Below are positions 1-8,849 of a DNA stretch of 64,000 nucleotides, in pieces. Position numbers and translations under genes: made by a program. This DNA comes from Fimenecus sp052298855 (GTDB taxonomy: Bacteria > Bacillota > Clostridia > Oscillospirales > Acutalibacteraceae). The stretch lies in the NCBI GenBank assembly GCA_052298855.1, contig DAVZXP010000002.1, positions 1-64,000 of the forward strand, written 5' to 3'. The notes below the pieces were generated by a model, which saw nothing but the letters and a program-made list of their open reading frames with translations, ran no database searches and was not told the DNA's origin. The stretch's first letter is position 1, and each line of letters begins with the position of its first letter.

Positions 1-104
1 TTCTTTATCAAGAACAGGTTCTAATCTTTGTTTATTTCTCAGTTTTTTCTTCTTCTTCTTATCCCTTTCTCCTTTGTTCAGTTTTTAGGGTGTAAGCACT
101 TTTG

Positions 105-133
105 GAGTTATACGATTGTATAACTCTTTTTTT
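105..133 (+). terminator. Rho-independent terminator of an upstream gene
   Basis: A perfect 9-bp stem (GAGTTATAC / GTATAACTC) with a GATT loop is followed by seven T. It would end a plus-strand transcript entering from the left edge. No coding sequence could be supported in bases 1-104. Confidence 0.75.
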
Positions 134-159
134 GTATTTATTTTAACTTTTTTAACCAC

Positions 160-198
160 ATAAAAAACCGACATTTTGATTTCTCAAAATGTCGGTTT
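160..198 (-). terminator. gdhA terminator
   Basis: A 15-bp perfect stem (AAACCGACATTTTGA and its complement) with a TTTC loop. On the minus strand it is followed by a run of T, placing it 18 bases after the gdhA stop codon. Confidence 0.8.
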
Positions 199-215
199 AA
201 TCGTTTATTTTCTTT

Positions 216-1565
216 TTAATAAATACCCTGTGCCATCATTGCTTCCGCAACCTTTTCAAAGCCTGCGATATTCGCACCTGAAACGAGGTCATAACCCAAG
301 CCGTATTTCTCGGCAGCGTTGACGGAATGCTGATGGATTTCAATCATAGCGTGATGAAGCTTCTCGTCAACCTCTTCCGCAGTCCATGAGAGACGCTGAC
401 TGTTCTGGCTCATCTCAAGACCCGAAACGCAAACGCCGCCTGCGTTAACAGCCTTTGACGGAGCGAATATTACGCTGTCAACACTTCTCAAGTAGTCGAA
501 GGCATCTTCCGTTGTCGGCATATTTGCGACCTCAATATAGTATTTCGTGCCGTTTGCAACAATCTTCTTTGCACATTCAAGGTCAACCTCATTCTGCGTA
601 GCGCAGGGGAGAGCAACATCAGCCTTGACGCCCCACGGCTTTTCTCCGGGGAAGAACTGCACGCCGAACTTGTCAGCATAATCCTGACATCTGTCTCTGC
701 CCGAGGAACGCATTTCAAGAAGATAATTGAGCTTTTCCTCTGTTACAATGCCGTCGGGGTCATAAACATAGCCGTCGGGTCCGCTGATTGTAACAGCCTT
801 ACCGCCGAGCTGTGCAATTTTCTTGCAAGCACCCCAAGCAACGTTACCGAAGCCTGAAACCGCAAAGGTTTTACCCTTAATTGTATCGTTTTCGTGCTTG
901 AAAACCTCACAGGTATAGTAAATTGCGCCGTAGCCCGTAGCCTCGGGACGAATAAGCGAGCCGCCGTAAGCAAGACCCTTGCCTGTAATAACGCCGTTTT
1001 CAAATGCGTCTGTAATTCTCTTATACTGACCGAACAGGAAGCCGATTTCACGAGCTCCTACGCCGATATCGCCTGCGGGGACGTCAATATTCGGTCCGAT
1101 ATGTCTGTAAAGCTCTGTCATAAACGCCTGACAGAAGCGCATAACCTCTTGCTTGCTCTTGCCTCTCGGGTCAAAGTCCGAGCCACCCTTTGCACCGCCC
1201 ATAGGAAGTCCCGTAAGCGAGTTCTTGAAGGTCTGCTCAAAGCCGAGGAAATACATAATACTTGAATTTACGCTCGGATGGAAACGAAGTCCGCCCTTAT
1301 AAGGACCTATGCTTGAGTTAAACTGAACACGGTATCCACGGTTGATTTGCGTTTTGCCCTTGTCATCAACCCACGCAACACGGAAGGTAATCAGTCTGTC
1401 GGGCTCAACCATTCTCGTAAGAAGATCGTCCTCAATATACTCGGGGTGCTCTTCAATTACCTTTTCAAGAGAACGAAAAACCTCTTTAACGCACTGGATA
1501 TACTCAGGTTTTGCGTTATCTCGTCTCTCGACGGTCTTAATTACATTTTCAATGTACTCATTCAT
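216..1565 (-). CDS. gdhA: NADP-type glutamate dehydrogenase
   Basis: Glutamate dehydrogenase interconverts 2-oxoglutarate plus ammonium and glutamate in the cytoplasm, linking nitrogen assimilation to central carbon. The 449-aa length matches the roughly 450-aa hexameric family. The substrate-binding segment GPYKGGLRFHPSVN lies near residues 87-100. The catalytic PMGGAKGGSDFDPRGKS lies near residue 121. The nucleotide-binding GFGNVAWG lies near residue 240. The ATG follows an AGGAGAA ribosome site. It is a single-gene unit with its own promoter and terminator, divergent from tsaD. NADP rather than NAD preference is inferred from the overall resemblance to bacterial GdhA. Confidence 0.96.
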   Translation of the reverse strand: MNEYIENVIKTVERRDNAKPEYIQCVKEVFRSLEKVIEEHPEYIEDDLLTRMVEPDRLITFRVAWVDDKGKTQINRGYRVQFNSSIGPYKGGLRFHPSVNSSIMYFLGFEQTFKNSLTGLPMGGAKGGSDFDPRGKSKQEVMRFCQAFMTELYRHIGPNIDVPAGDIGVGAREIGFLFGQYKRITDAFENGVITGKGLAYGGSLIRPEATGYGAIYYTCEVFKHENDTIKGKTFAVSGFGNVAWGACKKIAQLGGKAVTISGPDGYVYDPDGIVTEEKLNYLLEMRSSGRDRCQDYADKFGVQFFPGEKPWGVKADVALPCATQNEVDLECAKKIVANGTKYYIEVANMPTTEDAFDYLRSVDSVIFAPSKAVNAGGVCVSGLEMSQNSQRLSWTAEEVDEKLHHAMIEIHQHSVNAAEKYGLGYDLVSGANIAGFEKVAEAMMAQGIY

Positions 1566-1607
1566 CTTTGCTTCTCCTGAAAAATTATTTTTTAATATTT
1601 TAACTTT

Positions 1608-1635
1608 ATAATAACACGCATTACGGAAAATTCAA
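1608..1635 (-). promoter_or_regulatory. Probable gdhA promoter
   Basis: On the minus strand, TTGAAT (1635-1630), a 16-bp spacer and TATTAT (1613-1608) lie about 45 bases before the gdhA start. Confidence 0.5.
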
Positions 1636-1738
1636 GATGCATTTTATAAAAAAGCTTGGAGTCTATTATAATTTCGGTGGTTTGCTAAAAACGGCTATTT
1701 TATTTTTGTAGATTTTGACAATAAAAATCTTGTTTGCG

Positions 1739-1767
1739 TTGAATTTTCTCTGCGTTTTTGGTATAAT
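1739..1767 (+). promoter_or_regulatory. tsaD promoter
   Basis: TTGAAT, a 17-bp spacer and TATAAT, 38 bases before the tsaD start. Confidence 0.65.
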
Positions 1768-1805
1768 ATTGTAGATTTTTCAGAGACTTAAAAAGAGGTG
1801 CTTAA

Positions 1806-2822
1806 ATGAGAATTCTCGGAATTGAAAGCTCATGTGACGAAACTGCCGCTGCGGTTGTCGAGGACGGCAGAAAAATACTTTCAAATGTTGTGTCAACTCA
1901 AATCGAAAAGCATAAAATATTTGGAGGAGTAGTTCCCGAAATAGCCTCAAGACTTCATACGGAGTCAATAAGCTACGTCGTGAACGAGGCGCTTGAAAAG
2001 GCACAGCTTAAAATATCCGATATTGACGCAATCGCCGTTACATATGCACCGGGACTTATAGGTGCGCTGCTTGTCGGCGTTAATTACGCAAAGGGACTTT
2101 CGCTTTCCTCGGGCGTTCCGCTTGTTCCTGTTCATCATTTGCGTTCGCATATTGCCTCGAACTATATCACACATCCCGAGCTTGAGCCTCCGTTTATGTG
2201 CCTTGTGGTTTCCGGCGGAAATACTCTGCTTGTCAAGGTGGACGGCTATACGGATTTTGAAATTATCGGCAGAACGAGAGATGATGCGGCAGGCGAGGCT
2301 CTTGATAAGGCTGCAAGGACAATGGGCTTGCCTTATCCCGGCGGCGTAAATCTCGATAAAATATCACAAAACGGCGACGATAAGGCGTATTCGTTTCCAA
2401 AGCCCCGTGTTGATGCAAGTCCTCTCGATTTCAGTTTTTCGGGACTTAAAACCTCTGTAATAAATACGGTACATAACGCAGAGCAAAAAGGGGAGACTAT
2501 CGTAAGGGAGAATTTGGGTGCTTCGTTTATAAACGCCGTTGTAACCTCACTTATTGATAATACCGAAAAGGCGATGCAGAATGTCGATACAAATAAATTA
2601 GTTTTGGCAGGCGGCGTTTCGGCAAACTCGGTGCTTCGCAGAAGAATGGACGAAACGGCGAAAAAGCACGGCTGGAAGATATATTATCCCGAGCTTTCCC
2701 TGTGCGGAGATAATGCGGCTATGGTTGCTTCGCAGGGCTATTATGAGTTTATTTCGGGCAAGAGAGCCGATATGTCGCTCAACGCATATGCGACTATGAA
2801 TATTACCGAAGCGGATTATTAA
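1806..2822 (+). CDS. tsaD: tRNA N6-threonylcarbamoyladenosine transferase TsaD
   Basis: TsaD transfers the threonylcarbamoyl group from TC-AMP to A37 of ANN-decoding tRNAs, working with TsaB and TsaE. The 338-aa protein starts with the family signature GIESSCDETAAAVV (residues 5-18). It keeps the metal-binding HxxxH pair at His111 and His115, the GGNTLL loop and a C-terminal GGVSAN motif. The ATG has an AGAGGTG ribosome site. It is monocistronic here, behind its own promoter; tsaB and tsaE are not in the window. Confidence 0.97.
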   Translation: MRILGIESSCDETAAAVVEDGRKILSNVVSTQIEKHKIFGGVVPEIASRLHTESISYVVNEALEKAQLKISDIDAIAVTYAPGLIGALLVGVNYAKGLSLSSGVPLVPVHHLRSHIASNYITHPELEPPFMCLVVSGGNTLLVKVDGYTDFEIIGRTRDDAAGEALDKAARTMGLPYPGGVNLDKISQNGDDKAYSFPKPRVDASPLDFSFSGLKTSVINTVHNAEQKGETIVRENLGASFINAVVTSLIDNTEKAMQNVDTNKLVLAGGVSANSVLRRRMDETAKKHGWKIYYPELSLCGDNAAMVASQGYYEFISGKRADMSLNAYATMNITEADY

Positions 2823-2863
2823 CAAATTATTCATTATATTGACAAAATTTTATCATTTTTTTA

Positions 2864-2892
2864 TTGCAAAATAAACTCAAATGCATTATAAT
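2864..2892 (+). promoter_or_regulatory. pckG promoter
   Basis: TTGCAA, a 17-bp spacer and TATAAT. The predicted leader to the ATG at 3012 is about 113 bases. No riboswitch fold was recognised in it. Confidence 0.6.
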
Positions 2893-3011
2893 AATGCTCA
2901 TAATGGCGGAATTTGGTATTTGTTTAATTCAACCATTTAAATTAGTTAAATAATTTCGGAAAAGTCGTTTGAAAAATCGGCAAATCCGAATTTCAAAAAG
3001 GAGAAATTACT

Positions 3012-4802
3012 ATGTCAGCACTCACAACTAACAAGAGTATCCTTGATTGGATTGACGAAAAGGTTAAGCTTGTCAATCCTGCTCAAATCGTTTGGATCGA
3101 CGGCAGCGAAGAACAGCTCGAAGCACTTCGTAAGGAAGCTTGCGAAAGCGGAGAAATGATTAAGCTTAACGAGGATCTTCTTCCCGGCTGTTATTACCAC
3201 AGAACAAAACCCAACGACGTTGCTCGTGTAGAGGACAGAACTCTTATCTGCTCAAAGAAGGAAGAGGATGCAGGTCCTACAAACCATTGGATGGAGCCGT
3301 CAAAGGCTTATGAAATGCTTTACGACATTGCCCGTGATTCATACAAGGGCAGAACAATGTATGTTATCCCTTATTCAATGGGACCTGTCGGCTCACCTTT
3401 CTCAAAGGTAGGTATCGAGCTTACAGACTCAATCTACGTTGTTCTTAATATGGCTATTATGACCCGTGTAGGCAAGAAGGTTATGGACGCTTTCGGCAGC
3501 GAAAGCAATGATTGGGTAAGAGGTCTCCACTGCAAATGCGACGTTGACCCCGAAAAGAGATGGATTTGCCAGTTCCCCGAGGACAACACAATCATTTCAG
3601 TAAACTCTGCTTACGGCGGAAACGTACTTCTCGGTAAAAAGTGCTTCGCATTGCGTATTGCTTCTTATCAGGGTAAGAACGAAGGCTGGCAGGCTGAGCA
3701 TATGCTTATTCTCGGTATCGAAAATCCGCAGGGCGAAGTTAAATACATTTGCGCTGCATTCCCGTCAGCTTGCGGTAAAACAAACCTTGCTATGCTTATT
3801 CCGCCCGAGGAATACAGAAAGAAGGGCTATAAGGTTTGGTGCGTAGGCGACGATATTTCTTGGATTCGTAAGGGTCCTGACGGCAGACTTTATGCTATCA
3901 ACCCCGAGAACGGCTTCTTCGGAGTTGCTCCCGGTACTAACGAAAAATCAAACCCGAACGCTCTTGCCGCTACAAAGAAAGGCACAATCTTTACCAACGT
4001 TGCAAGAAATCTTGACAACAACACCGTTTGGTGGGAGAGCCTTGACAAGAATCCTCCTGTTAACGCAGAGGAGTGGACAGGCAAGAAGGTTAACGGTCCC
4101 GAGTATATCGCTGAGGGAAACAAGCTTGCTCATCCGAACTCAAGATTTACAGCTCCGACAGAGAACTGCCCGTGCCTTTCATCTGAATTTGAAAATCCGC
4201 AGGGAGTTCCGATTTCGGCATTCGTATTCGGCGGCAGACGTGCTAAGCTCGCTCCGTTGGTATATCAGTCAAGAGATTGGAACCACGGTGTATTCGTTGG
4301 CGCAACAATGGCTTCCGAGACAACGGCAGCAGCTGCAGGTGCAGTAGGCGTTGTTCGTCGTGATCCTATGGCTATGCTTCCGTTCTGCGGCTATCATATG
4401 GCTGACTATTGGCAGCATTGGATTGACATCGGTAAGACTCTTGATCCCGATAAGGCTCCCAAGATTTTCAATGTTAACTGGTTCAGAAAAGACGACGAAG
4501 GCAACTTTATGTGGCCCGGCTTCGGCGACAACCTTCGTGTTCTTGAGTGGATTCTCAAGCGTTGCGACAATGAGGTTGACGCTCAGGAAACAGCTATCGG
4601 CTATCTTCCCTATGCTAAGGACATCAACCTTAACGGCATTGAGGACGTAACCGAGGAATCTCTTGAAAAAATCCTTGACGTTGATAAGGATCTTTGGAGA
4701 GAAGAGGCTAAGGGCATTGAGGAATTCTTCGGAAAGTTCGACGGTAAGGTTCCCGCAGAGCTTGTTGCAGACCTCGAAACTCTTAAAGCTAACCTTAAAT
4801 AA
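3012..4802 (+). CDS. pckG: Phosphoenolpyruvate carboxykinase (GTP)
   Basis: Catalyses oxaloacetate + GTP = phosphoenolpyruvate + CO2 + GDP. In gut anaerobes it often runs toward oxaloacetate. The 596-aa length fits the GTP-dependent family, not the roughly 530-aa ATP family. The hallmark P-loop with an active-site cysteine, FPSACGKTNLAM, spans residues 250-261 (Cys254). The substrate loop YSMGPVGSPFSK is near residue 121. The FVGATMASETTAAA block is near residue 420. Start chosen by AAAGGAG seven bases upstream of the ATG. Own promoter and terminator. Codon use looks highly biased, as in strongly expressed genes. Confidence 0.97.
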   Translation: MSALTTNKSILDWIDEKVKLVNPAQIVWIDGSEEQLEALRKEACESGEMIKLNEDLLPGCYYHRTKPNDVARVEDRTLICSKKEEDAGPTNHWMEPSKAYEMLYDIARDSYKGRTMYVIPYSMGPVGSPFSKVGIELTDSIYVVLNMAIMTRVGKKVMDAFGSESNDWVRGLHCKCDVDPEKRWICQFPEDNTIISVNSAYGGNVLLGKKCFALRIASYQGKNEGWQAEHMLILGIENPQGEVKYICAAFPSACGKTNLAMLIPPEEYRKKGYKVWCVGDDISWIRKGPDGRLYAINPENGFFGVAPGTNEKSNPNALAATKKGTIFTNVARNLDNNTVWWESLDKNPPVNAEEWTGKKVNGPEYIAEGNKLAHPNSRFTAPTENCPCLSSEFENPQGVPISAFVFGGRRAKLAPLVYQSRDWNHGVFVGATMASETTAAAAGAVGVVRRDPMAMLPFCGYHMADYWQHWIDIGKTLDPDKAPKIFNVNWFRKDDEGNFMWPGFGDNLRVLEWILKRCDNEVDAQETAIGYLPYAKDINLNGIEDVTEESLEKILDVDKDLWREEAKGIEEFFGKFDGKVPAELVADLETLKANLK

Positions 4803-4820
4803 TCAATATTCATAAATTTT

Positions 4821-4854
4821 CAGCCGTTCAAACTCCTTGAACGGCTGATTTTTT
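4821..4854 (+). terminator. pckG terminator
   Basis: A 12-bp stem (CAGCCGTTCAAA-type arm and its complement) followed by ATTTTTT, starting 19 bases after the pckG stop. Confidence 0.85.
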
Positions 4855-4855
4855 A

Positions 4856-4883
4856 TTGCAATATCGAAAAAATATGATAAAAT
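4856..4883 (+). promoter_or_regulatory. Promoter of the phosphoesterase gene
   Basis: TTGCAA, a 16-bp spacer and TAAAAT directly after the pckG terminator, 23 bases before the next start codon. Confidence 0.5.
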
Positions 4884-4905
4884 AAGCATTGAAAGAGGTG
4901 CAACT

Positions 4906-6042
4906 ATGGAACTTAAATTCAGACCGGACGGCAAATTCCGCATAATGCAGATTGCCGATATTCAGGATACGCAGATAACATCAAAGGACACGATTGCGCT
5001 TATAGAAGCGGCATTGGATAAGGATAAGCCTGATTTGGTTGTCTTTACGGGCGATCAGATAAAGGGCTACGGCTTTACGCTGTCGCTCGGCAACCGGGAG
5101 GAAAACTTTAAAAAGGCTTTTGACAACTTCTTAAAGCCTGTTGTCGATAGGAATATTCCGTTTACATTCTGCTTTGGAAATCATGATGCACAGGCGTTCG
5201 GTATCTCAAAGGAAAAACAGCTTGCACTTTATAAAAGCTACCCAAACTGCGTTGCGGAGAGGGGAGACGAAAGCCTTGAGGGCGTTGCAAACCACAACCT
5301 GCTTATCAAGGACAGCAAGGGCGAAAAGGACATTTTCAATATCTACCTTATCGACTCGCTTTCCTCAACACCCGACGGAAGATGCGCCGCAGTTACAAAG
5401 GGTCAAATCGAATGGTATCGGAAAACAAGGGACGAGCTTAAAGAGAAGCACGGCGACTATGTAAAATCGTTGGTTTTTCAGCATATACCTATGTGCGAAA
5501 TGTGGGAGCTTTTCAAGGAAGTTCCGAAAAGCCGTAAGCCTCACGCACAGGGCTTCCGTGAGCACGCAGGCAAATATTATTGGATAGATGAAAATTGTCT
5601 AATCAAAGGAAATTGCGATTTTACTTACGAAACACCTGCGACCCCGGGCGAGAATACAGGCGAATTTGACGCCTTGCGTGAAAAGGGAGACGTTATAGCG
5701 GCGTTCTGCGGACACGACCATAACAATAGCTTTGTCGGCGAATACAACGGCTTAATAATGGGTTATACGCAGGGTTGCGGCTTCAATGTTTACGGTCCGA
5801 AGCTTCAAAGAGGCGTGCGCATAATTGATTTAGATGAAAATAATCTAAACACATTTTCGACCTATACCACAATGTACAAGGATATAAAAAGCGTAAAGGA
5901 TATTCACAATAAAGTGAAGTATCTTATCTATTCCTATGCACCCCCGAGCGTCGAATCGGTAATACCTGTTGTCAAAAAAGTGGGAATAGGTATCGGCATT
6001 TTGACCGCTGCCGCTGTCGCAGCGCATTTTTTGAAAAAATAA
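4906..6042 (+). CDS. Calcineurin-like metallophosphoesterase with a C-terminal membrane anchor
   Basis: A 378-aa member of the binuclear metal phosphoesterase superfamily. Visible motifs are ADIQDTQ (17-23, a variant of the usual DxH), GDQ (49-51), GNHD (91-94) and a late GHDHNNS. These fit a phosphomonoesterase or phosphodiesterase of the purple-acid-phosphatase-like type. The substrate cannot be told. The last 25 residues form a glycine/alanine-rich hydrophobic helix ending in KK, with no N-terminal signal peptide. This suggests tail anchoring with the enzyme facing the cytoplasm, which is unusual in the family. Ribosome site GAAAGAGGTG. Confidence 0.85.
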   Translation: MELKFRPDGKFRIMQIADIQDTQITSKDTIALIEAALDKDKPDLVVFTGDQIKGYGFTLSLGNREENFKKAFDNFLKPVVDRNIPFTFCFGNHDAQAFGISKEKQLALYKSYPNCVAERGDESLEGVANHNLLIKDSKGEKDIFNIYLIDSLSSTPDGRCAAVTKGQIEWYRKTRDELKEKHGDYVKSLVFQHIPMCEMWELFKEVPKSRKPHAQGFREHAGKYYWIDENCLIKGNCDFTYETPATPGENTGEFDALREKGDVIAAFCGHDHNNSFVGEYNGLIMGYTQGCGFNVYGPKLQRGVRIIDLDENNLNTFSTYTTMYKDIKSVKDIHNKVKYLIYSYAPPSVESVIPVVKKVGIGIGILTAAAVAAHFLKK

Positions 6043-6617
6043 CTGTTATCGGCTGCTCGTGAATGTGAATTTAACATCCAATGTTGTAGGGCGGTGGCTT
6101 GCTGCCGCCGAGGAAATTTGCGGACGTATGACGGCTATCGGTTACAATCAAATTGAATGATTGGTTGAATTAAGGCTCCCTCTGACGAGGGAGCCTGTGT
6201 TTCATCAAATTAGAAAACATATGTTACCGTAGGGACAGGGCTTGCCCCTGTCCGCAGGAAATTTGATATATAATCACATTTACGGCTAAAATGGCATTGA
6301 AATCCACCTACAACCGTAGGGGCGACCTGCGGTCGCCTGCCAATTCATAGCAATTAAAAATGGGCGAACACAGTTCGTCCCTACGATGTGATGTGCAATT
6401 CAATTTTAATTACAGCCGATAACAGTTATATATTCGTTAATTTTCTCGGCGGTTGCAAATTACATACAAAATCAAACCAATGGACAACCGCAAGGGTTGT
6501 CCCTACGGTTGTAGGTGTATTTTAATGTGATTTAAGCCACAAACAAACATAAATCAATAATAATCCAACGAAAAAGGACACCTCAAAAAAGGTGCCCTTT
6601 AATCTTTTACTGTCTTA
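6043..6617. repeat. Spacer with CCGTAGGG hairpin repeats
   Basis: No gene is visible. There are five short hairpin units with a shared GTAGGG edge and different stems: 6086-6110, 6227-6255, 6313-6340, 6362-6386 (reverse) and 6482-6510 (reverse). A GGCTCCCTC-TGAC-GAGGGAGCC hairpin lies at 6172-6196. The same families recur at 62936-63580. A further stem at 6571-6598 (AAAGGACACCT / AGGTGCCCTTT) may terminate minus-strand transcription of the broken ORF to its right. Confidence 0.75.
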
Positions 6618-6738
6618 TCAAAACTCATAAGTAAGACTGATGGCAACCGAGTCGGGCTGCGACGAAATTAAGCAGTCAAAATCCGTTCCGCCCTTGTGAA
6701 AGTATTTCTATAAGTTTATCGAAGCTTATAAAGATCAT
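6618..6738 (-). pseudogene. Frameshifted small ORF of about 40 codons
   Basis: A good ribosome site (AAGGGGGAT) precedes ATG at 6738, which opens MIFISFDKLIEILSQ and then meets a stop. The +1 frame continues as KYFHKGGTDFDCLISSQ and ends at 6618 with LTYEF. The total span is 3x40+1 bases, as expected for one lost or gained base. No family recognised. It may be a small gene broken recently, or the tail of an older decayed gene. Confidence 0.35.
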
Positions 6739-6800
6739 TTTATATCCCCCTTATACAATCTGCCTTTAAGATACCATATTTTCGTTTATTTGTAAACAAT

Positions 6801-6824
6801 CCCCGACAATTTGCACTGTCGGGG
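6801..6824 (-). terminator. Possible terminator of the oxidoreductase gene
   Basis: A perfect CCCCGACA / TGTCGGGG stem with an 8-base loop, 20 bases after the stop codon at 6844. The following sequence on the minus strand is only moderately T-rich. Confidence 0.55.
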
Positions 6825-6843
6825 ATAAATATATTATTGCTTT

Positions 6844-8145
6844 TTACAATTCAACTTTTTGTGGCATACCGTTTTCCTCACGGGATTTATCGGCAAGATA
6901 AACGCAGAGATGACCTGCAACGGAGTCAAAAATCGAAGTGCAGGCAAGCGACGGCTTTCCGCCACGCAAATATTCGACGAAATCTGCCGCCAGCTTTTCA
7001 TCGCCGCCGCCGTGACCGCCGTATGCGCCGACCATATCTCCGCCGACTCTCAAATCAACCTCTTCAACAATCTTTTCGTCGGTCTTTGTCGGGTGTATCT
7101 TTGAAACATAAAACTTCGATTCTTCAAAATCGCCGTATATTTCGCCGAGCGTGCCTATGATATGAATTCTTCTTTGAGGCTTCGACGAGCCGCCGACCAT
7201 ATTGTGCGTACCCGTTGCACCGCTTGCGAAATTGACAAGCACGGATTGGTGGTCAACAACGTTGTTATCGCATTTGTAAATGCAACGTCCGTATTCCGAG
7301 TCGCCCTTCAAAAGATTTATTCTGTCCTCATCCGTCGGATTTTCAATGCCCTCTAATTTATCCCAAATATAGAACGCCCAACGCTCGGGCTGGTCAAGGT
7401 AAAGACGCTTTGCAGAGTAGCGGCAGGTGTCAACCAACGGGCAATCGACAAGACATTTTGTACCTGCGTTTTCGGGCGCATTTTCGGGCTTGAATTGGAA
7501 TTTTGACCCGAAGCTTGAAATGCTGACAGGCTTCGTTTTCGCCATCATCCACATCATCAAATCTATATCGTGACAGCATTTTGCAAGAAGCATGGAAGTA
7601 TGACATTTGTCTGAGTTTGCCCATTTTCCTCTTACATAAGAGGTTGAAAGATGATGATAGCTTACGTGTTCGCAGGTCTGAATATTGATTATATCGCCGA
7701 TTTCGCCTTTCGCAATTCTCTCCTTGATTGAAAGATAGAACGGGGTGTAGCGAAGCACGTGACAAATCATAACCTTGTTGCCGTTTTTCTTAACGCAGTC
7801 AACGAGTGTTCTCATCTCTTTTTCATTTGTCGCAAACGGCTTTTCAAGGAGCATATCATAGCCTTTTTCAAGAAGCGGAATTGACGTTTCGACGTGCTGT
7901 TCGTCCATTGTTCCGTTGATTATTGCGTCGGCAAGCTTCGGTGCTTTTGCAAGCTCTGAAGCCGAATTAAAGCAGTTTTCTTCGGGAAAGCCGAACATTT
8001 CCATTGCTTTTTTCTGCCTTATTTTATCGGGGTCGGCAACACCTACGATTTTAAGCTTGTCGGGGTCTGTGAGCGCAAGCTTTGAATAGACAAAGGCTCT
8101 GTGTCCTGCGCCGACAATTATCGCTGTAACGGGTTTATTTTCCAT
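6844..8145 (-). CDS. Gfo/Idh/MocA-family oxidoreductase
   Basis: A 433-aa NAD(P)-dependent oxidoreductase, probably acting on a sugar or inositol derivative. The N-terminal Rossmann segment IIVGAGHRAFVYSKLA (residues 9-24) and the EKPFAT motif (101-106, catalytic-lysine region) define the family. The middle part carries an unusual cysteine cluster (CLVDCPLVDTC, near residues 232-242) that could bind a metal or an Fe-S cluster. That is inference. The C-terminal half is the GFO_IDH_MocA alpha/beta dimerisation fold. Substrate unknown. It is transcribed alone, opposite to the genes on both sides. Confidence 0.88.
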   Translation of the reverse strand: MENKPVTAIIVGAGHRAFVYSKLALTDPDKLKIVGVADPDKIRQKKAMEMFGFPEENCFNSASELAKAPKLADAIINGTMDEQHVETSIPLLEKGYDMLLEKPFATNEKEMRTLVDCVKKNGNKVMICHVLRYTPFYLSIKERIAKGEIGDIINIQTCEHVSYHHLSTSYVRGKWANSDKCHTSMLLAKCCHDIDLMMWMMAKTKPVSISSFGSKFQFKPENAPENAGTKCLVDCPLVDTCRYSAKRLYLDQPERWAFYIWDKLEGIENPTDEDRINLLKGDSEYGRCIYKCDNNVVDHQSVLVNFASGATGTHNMVGGSSKPQRRIHIIGTLGEIYGDFEESKFYVSKIHPTKTDEKIVEEVDLRVGGDMVGAYGGHGGGDEKLAADFVEYLRGGKPSLACTSIFDSVAGHLCVYLADKSREENGMPQKVEL

Positions 8146-8209
8146 TGCTTCATCATCTCCAAAAGGTTGTTAACGCAATTATAGTACACGTTTTTCAAAA
8201 AATAAAGAG

Positions 8210-8249
8210 TAAAATTAAAAAATAAGGCATCTGTATTTTCAGATGCCCT
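8210..8249 (-). terminator. Terminator of the SCP2-like gene
   Basis: Stem AGGCATCTG / CAGATGCCC with a TATTTT loop. On the minus strand it is followed by TTATTTTTTAATTTT. Confidence 0.75.
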
Positions 8250-8269
8250 AAAATTTCTGCCGATTCAAA

Positions 8270-8602
8270 TTATTTTACCGATTTTGCGAGGTTTACAAAA
8301 CGAAGAACCGTATCAACGTCTCCGGAAATGCTGACCTTACCCGTTGTGTATGCGATTACGGGGTTGAGCTTGCCGTCAAGAATTTTGAAAAGATTTGTGG
8401 GGTTAACCGTAACCTCTGCCCATTTGTCGTGATAATCGTAAGGCTCAACATTAACCTTGCCGTCCTTAACCTCTATGTAGAAAATACCCTCGGTGTTCTT
8501 GCCTGAAAGATTTATCTGTATAGCCTGAGTACCTTCAATTGAGGAAGCGTCTACGTCAGAATATTTAGCCCTAACCTTTGAAACTGTCTGCTCGTATGTC
8601 AT
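8270..8602 (-). CDS. SCP2 sterol-carrier-like domain protein
   Basis: A 110-aa single-domain protein. The ending, with NPTNLFKILDGKLNP followed by an AYTTGKVSISGDVDTVLRF-like segment, matches SCP2-family lipid-binding proteins of Firmicutes. These have a hydrophobic tunnel and no known enzymatic role. The start at 8602 (MTYEQTV) is preferred over an in-frame ATG at 8641 because AAAGGAG lies just upstream of it. Own terminator; an isolated gene. Confidence 0.75.
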   Translation of the reverse strand: MTYEQTVSKVRAKYSDVDASSIEGTQAIQINLSGKNTEGIFYIEVKDGKVNVEPYDYHDKWAEVTVNPTNLFKILDGKLNPVIAYTTGKVSISGDVDTVLRFVNLAKSVK

Positions 8603-8784
8603 GGTATCGTCTCCTTTATAAAATTTATTTAATTTTAGCACTGTTTTGATACATTTTCAAGAATTTTCAATCGATAAAAAGACGGTATTTTCCATCTGCT
8701 TCGAGCTTTTTTTATCAAAAATAACAACAAAATACGCCGCTTTGAGAACTTTGGAAAAAACATTTTTTATATTGTCAAAAACTG

Positions 8785-8813
8785 ATGACAAAACAGCTTA
8801 TTTATAGTATAAT
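8785..8813 (+). promoter_or_regulatory. Promoter of the miaB-mutSL gene run
   Basis: ATGACA, a 17-bp spacer and TATAAT, 36 bases before the hydrolase start. It is the best promoter ahead of the long plus-strand gene series. Confidence 0.6.
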
Positions 8814-8849
8814 AACAAATGTATGTAAATTTATATTGGAGGTACTGCT

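Noticed and set aside
1..104. End of an upstream gene
   Set aside because: Several frames are briefly open in this T-rich stretch, but none shows a recognisable ending; too short to decide.
6086..6510. Possible CRISPR array
   Set aside because: Repeat units differ in sequence, spacing and orientation; there are no equal spacers and no cas genes.
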